From contig DBTN01000044.1 in assembly GCA_002307065.1 (NCBI GenBank), positions 1 to 13,713 of the forward strand: a stretch of 13,713 nucleotides of DNA. Direction: 5' to 3'. The notes below the pieces were generated by a model. The model searched no databases and was not told where the DNA came from. It saw only the letters and a list, made by a program, of their open reading frames with translations. Below, piece after piece: positions 8,934 to 13,713 of this stretch (positions are counted from its first letter, which is position 1; the number at the start of each line of letters is the position of its first letter). Source of the DNA: Akkermansiaceae bacterium UBA1315. GTDB lineage: Bacteria; Verrucomicrobiota; Verrucomicrobiia; Verrucomicrobiales; Akkermansiaceae. The position numbers and the translations under genes are program-made.

Positions 8934-9835
8934 GGCGTCGTGATTCCAGGTTGAGCTTGCGCCGCTTTTGCAAGGGACTGTTTCCGTTTCCAGAATTGAA
9001 TCACCACATCTTCAGGTGCCTTCGGATTCGCGAGCCATTCCGCCTTCCTTTCCTCCTGAGCCTTGATTCTCGAAAGATACGCGATTTTCATCCGCTCGCC
9101 TTCGACCCGGTAGAGATCGTGCATTCCCTCAATGACATGCATGCCATCACGATCCGAGGTATCACCTTCCGTCACCACAAACCCGGGACCCGCAGTAAGA
9201 AAATCCGGAAGTGCGGGAATTGCGTCCGGCGGTTGACCTTCTTCATTTCCCAGAGCTAACAAAAGCACATACTCACGAATCTTCCCGTCACTTCCTTTGA
9301 CCTGATACGTTGAAAACCCGCCAAAATGATTGAAGTCAAGGTTGCTCCAGGCTCCCATTTCCTTTTGCTCTGGACCCGGCAGACACCAGCGCAGGAACGT
9401 CTTCTCGTGCCCATAAACGGTCGCGGAAACCAGAATGATCTGCGTTTGCGGTAGTTCGCCTTGACGATCGGCCAGTCGATTTTGAACGGCGCGATCAGTC
9501 CCCTTCGCAGGATCTGGCAAAAGCGGAGGATCGACCAATCCGGGATCTTCCACCATTTGAACGGTGGCGGTGATGGTCCCATTGACCGCAGGCAGGCCAG
9601 GAATCTCCGAAGGTTCTTGCACCTCCATTCTTACCGTCGACGTCTTTTTAACTGAAAACTCCAACGGTTTGGCAACCGGAGCCGCAATCGCCCTGCTACC
9701 GTCGGCGATCTGATGAGAAATCCCGGTTTGAGACGAAGTGTCCGTCTCGTCGGCCTGAATAGAGACGGTCGCGAAAACCGTGATCATCAATGGTTTGAAT
9801 ATCGATGGGAACATGACTGCGTGAGGGAGGATCAT
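8930..9835 (-). CDS. Exported protein of unknown function, coupled to the giant RHS gene
   Basis: About 301 residues from the ATG at 9835. I do not recognise a named family. The frame stays open to an ATG at 9955, but the extra 40 residues look non-coding and would bury the signal peptide. Starting at 9835 or at the internal ATG at 9814 gives a standard export signal, with core LMITVFATVSIQA and likely cleavage before DETD. No start has a convincing Shine-Dalgarno site. The mature part has a proline-rich linker (DPGLVDPPLLPDPAKG), a central predicted beta region (QTQIILVSATVYGHEKT, then WSNLDFNHFGGFSTYQVKG), and a charged, probably helical tail (MKIAYLSRIKAQEERKAEW, IQFWKRKQSLAKAAQ). Its TGA overlaps the ATG of the giant gene as ATGA, so the two are very likely translationally coupled. 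A periplasmic helper, surface partner or chaperone of the RHS protein is a guess from context only. Confidence 0.8.
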   Translation of the reverse strand: MILPHAVMFPSIFKPLMITVFATVSIQADETDTSSQTGISHQIADGSRAIAAPVAKPLEFSVKKTSTVRMEVQEPSEIPGLPAVNGTITATVQMVEDPGLVDPPLLPDPAKGTDRAVQNRLADRQGELPQTQIILVSATVYGHEKTFLRWCLPGPEQKEMGAWSNLDFNHFGGFSTYQVKGSDGKIREYVLLLALGNEEGQPPDAIPALPDFLTAGPGFVVTEGDTSDRDGMHVIEGMHDLYRVEGERMKIAYLSRIKAQEERKAEWLANPKAPEDVVIQFWKRKQSLAKAAQAQPGITTP

Positions 9836-10160
9836 TTCTAATGAATGGGGAAGCCACTCGGGTTCATTAAAAGCTTTAATTTCGTTATCTCGTTTGAAGC
9901 AAAGGGTCAAGAAAACGAAAGCTTCAAAAACCCGGATGCCAGCCATCACCACCATGCGTCATCTCACCACGACGCAAAAATGGGTAGCGATAGGATGCCA
10001 ACAGAAAGCAGATCTCTTGATGAAACTTCCATCATTTTCTGGCGAAGAAATTGCCTTACTTTCCGCCTCGCCACCCCATCAAGAAAGCGCAAAGCTGAAC
10101 GATACGAAACGAGATTCCGAATTGAATCTTCGGAGCGTGGGCCAGACCCGAGGAAAAGAC
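9836..10160. other. Intergenic leader between the tRNA-Tyr terminator and the exported-protein gene
   Basis: These 325 bases lack a convincing gene. Short frames exist on both strands but have no family signature or coherent composition. The left end holds a sigma-70-like promoter candidate (9882-9910) and a small palindrome, AAAGCTTT, just downstream of it. I see no riboswitch-like fold, integrase fragment or transposon end. Confidence 0.5.
9882..9910 (-). promoter_or_regulatory. Candidate sigma-70-type promoter of the exported protein-RHS operon
   Basis: On the minus strand TTGACC (9905-9910) is separated by 17 bases from TAACGA (9882-9887). The -35 matches the consensus at five of six positions; the -10 is weak. 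Spacing is ideal, and the implied transcript start near 9875 lies about 40 bases before the ATG at 9835. It is the best candidate in this intergenic stretch but rests on pattern alone. Confidence 0.3.
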
Positions 10161-10202
10161 AAAAAAAGTCCCGGACTCCTTGTTGATTCAAGAAATCCGG
10201 GA
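10161..10202 (-). terminator. Rho-independent terminator of tRNA-Tyr
   Basis: On the minus strand the stem TCCCGGA (10196-10202) pairs perfectly with TCCGGGA (10169-10175). An inner CTTG/CAAG pair lies inside the loop, and C plus seven T (10161-10167) follows. The stem begins at the base after the encoded CCA, so the transcript ends very close to the tRNA. Confidence 0.85.
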
Positions 10203-10288
10203 TGGTGGGTAGAGATGGATTCGAACCAACGTAAGCTTTCGCTAGCAGATTTACAGTCTGCCCCCTTTAGCCACTCGGGCATCTACCC
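10203..10288 (-). tRNA. tRNA-Tyr (anticodon GUA)
   Basis: The 86-base gene folds as a class II tRNA. Acceptor stem GGGTAGA/TCTACCC is perfect, with discriminator A and an encoded CCA. The D-arm CCCGAGTGGCTAAAGGGG and anticodon arm GCAGA-CTGTAAA-TCTGC give anticodon GTA. There is a long variable arm with a GAAA-capped AGC/GCT stem. The T-arm GTTGG-TTCGAAT-CCATC is standard except for a U-U opposition at its second pair. The long variable arm and A73 fit bacterial tyrosine tRNA. It is a single-gene unit with its own promoter candidate and terminator. Confidence 0.97.
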
Positions 10289-10310
10289 ATTCCGCTTTCG
10301 CGGGGCGCGA

Positions 10311-10339
10311 TGTATGAGGAAGGGGGGGATTTTTGACAA
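10311..10339 (-). promoter_or_regulatory. Candidate tRNA-Tyr promoter
   Basis: On the minus strand TTGTCA (10334-10339, five of six matches) is followed after 17 bases by CATACA (10311-10316); the overlapping TACATC at 19 bases is an alternative. A GC-rich stretch of the kind seen at stringently controlled stable-RNA promoters follows, then a short leader to the mature 5' end at 10288. The -10 match is weak. Confidence 0.4.
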
Positions 10340-10556
10340 GGGGAAAATCTTCATTCCTTCACTTTTCGTGACATTTTATTTCCAATCGACCCGGTCCTAC
10401 AGATGACCGGCGATTTTCAGTCATTTGAGACGAGGAAAAGTCGCCCTAATCTCAATCCGCTCCTCTTCACCGCAGATCCTCCCGTTAGAAGTTTTTGCCA
10501 AATCGAAAAGGACCTTGAAGCTCTCTCTGAGTGGATCAAACCAAAGGAATCGATTT
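10340..10556. other. Non-coding gap downstream of the CPBP protease gene
   Basis: No gene is supported here. A perfect 6-bp hairpin (CCGGTC/GACCGG, 10391-10410, 8-base loop) lacks a T-run on either strand, so it is not a standard terminator. A 7-base inverted repeat AAATCGA/TCGATTT follows the protease stop with a loop of several tens of bases. No convincing Rho-independent terminator for the upstream operon is visible. Confidence 0.4.
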
Positions 10557-11324
10557 TTACCACAAACCGTACTTTCCGTAGGCCATGGCATAAATTCCCA
10601 TCAGTAAATTCGCCACCGCATGCATGATGACACACGCGCCCAAGCTTTTGCTCCAGACACACAGAAGATACGTCAGACTGCCATAGATCAGCGCGCCCGC
10701 CCAATCGATGGGAGCGTGGGCGAACATGAACAAACCGGTTACGATGAGAAAGGATTTCCAGTGCGCGCGACCAAAAGGCTGCTTCCAGTAGTTCCCTTCC
10801 CAATCGCATACAAACCGCATCAGAAATCCGCGCCAGAAAATTTCCTCAACCAACGCGACGATCACCGCAGCGCGGAAAAACCGGAGGATCAGCGATGTCC
10901 AATAAGCCACGGGCTGTTCAAAAATCCCGGGATTAAAACCCTCTTTCCGCTCCGCGACGCCGAGCGTTTTGAGAAGCCCCTCCGTCTTACCGGTCAGTCC
11001 CCAGTAATCGTACAATGTCGTGGGCAAAAGCCAAAACCCGATTCCCACCGCCCCGAAGATGACACCGATCAGACTCCATTTCAGCGACCAATTGAAGGTG
11101 AAATATTTCCAATAGTACGCCAGTAAACCGGCGGTCACCAAGGTCTGGATCGGATAGACAAATTGCGCGGGATCCTGCCGCCACCACGGGGCGTTCGGAT
11201 GTTTCCACTCGATCAATCCGCCGACGACTTGTAGCACGATCATGAAAATCATGAAGCCTACGAACGGGACGACATGAGCAAGGGTCAGTGACTCAGTATC
11301 ATGCGATGCCTCGTTCGTAGCCAT
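10557..11324 (-). CDS. CPBP/CAAX-like intramembrane metalloprotease
   Basis: 255 residues, a usual length for this family. The CPBP (Abi/CAAX protease) motifs are all present: EEIFWR with E160, E161 and R165; FMFAH with F199 and H203; and HAVAN with H235 and N239. Together these form the metal site of Rce1-type glutamate intramembrane proteases. Hydrophobic segments near residues 17-37, 58-72, 82-103, 142-160, 190-206, 208-225 and 228-248 make it an integral inner-membrane protein. The overall sequence recalls the CAAX-related subfamily found in exosortase/PEP-CTERM bacteria, which I can only suggest from memory. It begins 20 bases after the aminotransferase stop and is probably in the same operon. 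The substrate is unknown. The ATG at 11324 is the only sensible start, with no clear ribosome binding site. Confidence 0.88.
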   Translation of the reverse strand: MATNEASHDTESLTLAHVVPFVGFMIFMIVLQVVGGLIEWKHPNAPWWRQDPAQFVYPIQTLVTAGLLAYYWKYFTFNWSLKWSLIGVIFGAVGIGFWLLPTTLYDYWGLTGKTEGLLKTLGVAERKEGFNPGIFEQPVAYWTSLILRFFRAAVIVALVEEIFWRGFLMRFVCDWEGNYWKQPFGRAHWKSFLIVTGLFMFAHAPIDWAGALIYGSLTYLLCVWSKSLGACVIMHAVANLLMGIYAMAYGKYGLW

Positions 11325-11344
11325 GATTCAGATCTGTTAGAAAC

Positions 11345-12511
11345 TCATAACCGACCGACAAAACGTTCCATCTTGTCCATCGCCGTGCGGATATCTTCAA
11401 ACGCCGTCGCATAACAACAACGAAGGAAACCTTCACCGGATGGACCGAAAGCACTGCCCGGCACACACGCGACGTTTTCTTCTTCCAACAGACGTGTCGC
11501 GAATTCCTTGCTCGAAAGACCGCTTTTGCGGATGTCCGGAAAGACGTAAAACGCCCCGCCCGGCATATGGCAGTCGAGCCCGATTTCGTTCAAGCGCTTC
11601 ACCAGGAAATCGCGGCGTTGGTGATAGCTGTTGCGCATTTCAATCATCGCCGGCTTTCCATTTTCCAACGCTTCGATTGCGGCGTTCTGACTCATGATCG
11701 GAGCGCACAGCATCGCATATTGATGGATTTTCATCATCGCCTCGATGATCGGCTGCGGCGCACAAGCGTAACCCAGCCGGAAACCGGTCATGGCGAACGC
11801 TTTTGAAAATCCGTGCAGCAGAATCGTCCGCTCCTTCATGCCTGGAAGCGACGCGATGGAAAGGTGCTCTTCGTCATCATAACGAAGTTCGCTGTAGATT
11901 TCATCGGTCATCACGATCAGATCGTGTTCGATCGCCAATTTCGCGATGCCTTCCAGATCCTCGCGCGATGCGACCGCACCGGTTGGATTGGTCGGGAAAT
12001 TGAGAAAGATGATGCGAGTCCGGGGCGTGATGACTTCGGCCAGTTTTTTCGGCTTGAGGGAGAAGCCATCCTCCTTGGTCGTCTCGACCGAGATTGCCTT
12101 TCCGTGCGCCATGATGATGCTCGGGCTGTAGGAAACGTAACACGGTTCGTGGAAAACCACCTCGTCGCCCGGATTGAGCAACGCGCGCAATGCGATGTCG
12201 ATCGCTTCGGAAACGCCGACCGTCACCAGCACTTCCGTCGCCGGATCGTAATCGACGTGGAAAAAGTCGTTTACATATTTCGAGATCGATTTTCGCAGGG
12301 AAAGCAGGCCGAGGTTTGACGTGTAAGTCGTTTGCCCCTTTTCCAGCGAGTAGATGGCCGCCTCGCGAATGTGCCAAGGAGTGACAAAATCCGGCTCACC
12401 AACGCCGAGGGAAATGACTCCCTCCCGGCCTTGGACGAGCTCGAAGAAGTCGCGGATCCCGGAACGCGGGATCGAGGCAACATTACGGGCGATTTTCGCT
12501 GTGTAGTCCAT
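11345..12511 (-). CDS. PLP-dependent aminotransferase, class I/II (PatA/AspAT-like)
   Basis: 388 residues from the ATG at 12511. A GTG at 12526 would add five residues but gives no better ribosome site, and family members usually start close to the MDYTAKIARN point. It is a complete fold type I enzyme: NFPTNPTG carries the cofactor-contacting Asn, DEIYSELRYD the pyridine-N Asp and Tyr, SKAFAMTGFRLGY the Schiff-base Lys and phosphate-binding Arg, and FLRCCYA the Arg for the substrate carboxylate (numbering from the GTG: N180, D208, Y211, K242, R250, R369). The N-terminal SGIRDFFELV, then GEPDFVTPWHI and TTYTSNLG, resemble Bacillus PatA (N-acetyl-diaminopimelate aminotransferase) and subgroup Ib aspartate aminotransferases. 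Substrate choice within that group cannot be read from sequence. Cytosolic; first gene of a pair with the membrane protease. Confidence 0.93.
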   Translation of the reverse strand: MDYTAKIARNVASIPRSGIRDFFELVQGREGVISLGVGEPDFVTPWHIREAAIYSLEKGQTTYTSNLGLLSLRKSISKYVNDFFHVDYDPATEVLVTVGVSEAIDIALRALLNPGDEVVFHEPCYVSYSPSIIMAHGKAISVETTKEDGFSLKPKKLAEVITPRTRIIFLNFPTNPTGAVASREDLEGIAKLAIEHDLIVMTDEIYSELRYDDEEHLSIASLPGMKERTILLHGFSKAFAMTGFRLGYACAPQPIIEAMMKIHQYAMLCAPIMSQNAAIEALENGKPAMIEMRNSYHQRRDFLVKRLNEIGLDCHMPGGAFYVFPDIRKSGLSSKEFATRLLEEENVACVPGSAFGPSGEGFLRCCYATAFEDIRTAMDKMERFVGRL

Positions 12512-12541
12512 GGGAACAATCCGCACTTCGGCGGGGCGGAG

Positions 12542-12569
12542 GTTCTACCCGACTGACAGACAAGGTCAA
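12542..12569 (-). promoter_or_regulatory. Candidate promoter of the aminotransferase-protease operon
   Basis: On the minus strand TTGACC (12564-12569) lies 16 bases from TAGAAC (12542-12547; four of six). The implied start near 12535 leaves a leader of about 24 bases to the ATG at 12511, but only about 9 to the GTG at 12526, which also favours the ATG. Confidence 0.4.
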
Positions 12570-12638
12570 TGCGAGGTTTTTATAACGCCGGAACAATACC
12601 CCGAAAATCTGCCTACCACCGCTGGAAGCCCAGGGATA

Positions 12639-12967
12639 CTACTCGAGTTCAACGACCTTTTGACCGGTTTCAAAAGCGTCCATAATCCGAGGCCAAGACT
12701 CACTAAAATAAGCGATCAAGTGAGTTTTTCGGAAATTTCCAAAACGGCACCATAACAGCCGTCCGCGATCACCCACACTGCTGACAAATTTAGAAAATCC
12801 TGATCTTTACTGATGAGAATCCGGTTTTCGCGGATCGCAAATTGCCACAAATAATAGTCGTCTTTTTCTGACCAATTCAAGGTGCGGATATGCTTCACAT
12901 CGGCCCCTTGAGTCGCGATCCATCTTGCAAGCGCGACTGGCAGATTGTTATCCACCAAAAATTTCAC
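12639..12967 (-). pseudogene. DUF5615 PIN-like toxin, frameshifted
   Basis: The frame from the GTG at 12967 encodes MKFLVDNNLP, a typical DUF5615 PIN-like start, and continues through LISKDQDFLNLS with the acidic residues D6, D36/D37, D55 and D57 expected of the nuclease site. It then runs into unrelated sequence and stops at 12716 after 83 residues. The -1 frame from about 12785 instead reads GDRGRLLWCRFGN, then SWPRIMDAFETG and KVVELE, ending in TAG at 12641-12639. This is the family's normal C-terminal third. Joined at 12785-12791 the product is 109 residues, about the usual length. One base lost, a sequencing error, or programmed slippage could explain it. The GTG overlaps the antitoxin stop as GTGA. 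Function, if expressed: RNase toxin of a DUF433/DUF5615 pair. Confidence 0.85.
12785..12791 (-). other. Slippery-type heptamer A AAT TTG at the toxin frame junction
   Basis: In the toxin frame the codons read CTA AAT TTG, so the heptamer AAATTTG has the X XXY YYZ form of -1 frameshift sites. Slippage by one base gives AAA TTT GTC and enters exactly the frame that encodes the missing C-terminus. A weak downstream pairing (AGCAG with CTGTT, loop about 19 bases) is the only stimulator candidate, and no Shine-Dalgarno stimulator is evident. Chance occurrence is quite possible. Confidence 0.35.
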
Positions 12968-13191
12968 GACGCAACTTTAAGCACTAGATGATCGTTTTGC
13001 CGGGCCGCGTAAAGAAGCGCAGCCGTGATGTCATCGTCCTCAAGAAAATCGTAATCTTCCAGAATTTCCTCTCGTGAAGCCCCGTAAGCCAAAAGCTCTA
13101 AAACGTCCGTTACACGAATTCGTTTGCCACGAATGCAGGGTCGTCCGCCGCATTTCCCGGGTTCGATGGTGATCCGTTCCAGAAGCTCCAT
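12964..13191 (-). CDS. DUF433 antitoxin
   Basis: 75 residues from the ATG at 13191. The core CGGRPCIRGKRIRVTDVLEL, then GASREEILEDYDFLEDDDI and AALLYAARQ, is the standard DUF433 signature: a Vap-type antitoxin with a small helical DNA-binding fold that neutralises a DUF5615 PIN-like toxin and represses its own operon. Alternative in-frame starts are the ATG at 13209 and the GTG at 13206. A GGAG at 13212-13215 sits 5 bases before that GTG, so a slightly longer product (about 80 residues) is possible. Open sequence further upstream runs through the enolase terminator and is not coding. The TGA overlaps the toxin GTG, giving a coupled pair in the usual antitoxin-first order. Confidence 0.9.
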   Translation of the reverse strand: MELLERITIEPGKCGGRPCIRGKRIRVTDVLELLAYGASREEILEDYDFLEDDDITAALLYAARQNDHLVLKVAS

Positions 13192-13227
13192 AGATCGAAG
13201 AAACACCATTTCTCCAAAAAACGAGCC

Positions 13228-13258
13228 AAAAAAAGACGGCATCCCTTTCGGAATGCCG
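13228..13258 (-). terminator. Rho-independent terminator of enolase
   Basis: On the minus strand CGGCATTCC (13250-13258), a GAAA tetraloop and GGGATGCCG (13237-13245) form a 9-bp stem with one G-U pair, followed by TC and then seven T (13228-13234). It lies 25 bases after the enolase stop and 36 bases before the antitoxin ATG. Confidence 0.92.
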
Positions 13259-13282
13259 CCGATTTGTGAGTTGGAACCGGTA

Positions 13283-13713
<431 letters not shown>

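Noticed and set aside
9836..9955. N-terminal extension of the exported protein to the ATG at 9955
   Set aside because: The added 40 residues show no family character and would place the signal peptide internally. The promoter candidate also falls inside it. Kept as a possible but unlikely start.
10391..10410. CCGGTC/GACCGG hairpin as a terminator
   Set aside because: No T-run follows on either strand, and the loop is large for a 6-bp stem.
10417..10809. Minus-strand frame of 130 codons overlapping the CPBP gene
   Set aside because: It overlaps the C-terminal part of the protease gene in another frame, is rich in Arg and Ser, and has no family signature. The protease frame with its complete catalytic motifs is the real one.
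12271..12519. Minus-strand short frame inside the aminotransferase start region
   Set aside because: It is an alternative-frame shadow of the aminotransferase N-terminus, with no conserved motifs.

Overview
The window looks like a chromosomal segment of a Verrucomicrobiota-like (PVC group) bacterium. The basis is indirect: moderate GC, a giant secreted YD-repeat protein with RCC1, LamG and calcium-loop modules, a CAAX-type membrane protease of a kind common there, and weak Shine-Dalgarno use. No ribosomal marker is present, so the phylum is an inference. Every gene I can support lies on the minus strand, so the window reads from right to left.

Right edge, 12.6-13.7 kb: the C-terminal 142 residues of enolase (eno) enter from the right and end at a strong intrinsic terminator. 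Directly behind it is a small type II toxin-antitoxin pair, a DUF433 antitoxin whose stop overlaps the start of a DUF5615 PIN-like toxin. The toxin reading frame is broken. The missing C-terminal third is intact in the -1 frame, and a heptamer of the X XXY YYZ slippery type sits where the frames join, so it is either a pseudogene or a candidate programmed frameshift.

Middle, 10.2-12.6 kb: a PLP-dependent class I/II aminotransferase resembling PatA and aspartate aminotransferases is followed after 20 bases by a CPBP/CAAX-like intramembrane protease, probably as one operon from a promoter near 12.55 kb. A tRNA-Tyr(GUA) gene follows, with its own promoter candidate, an encoded CCA end and a Rho-independent terminator starting at the base after CCA.

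Left, 1-9.9 kb: a two-gene operon. The first gene encodes an exported protein of about 300 residues and unknown function. Its TGA overlaps the ATG of a giant open frame that fills 8933 to 1 without a stop and leaves the window. The visible 2977 residues contain a signal peptide, a calcium-binding loop, a chitobiase-like beta-sandwich, seven RCC1 repeats (enough for one seven-bladed propeller), an Ig-like domain, a LamG/concanavalin-like domain in AT-rich DNA, several thrombospondin-type-3 calcium loops, and about 1550 residues of RHS/YD repeats. The frame leaves the window about where the conserved RHS-associated core would begin, so the variable C-terminal tip and any immunity gene lie outside. 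The plausible reading is a secreted or surface-displayed RHS polymorphic-toxin or adhesin-like protein with a translationally coupled exported partner.
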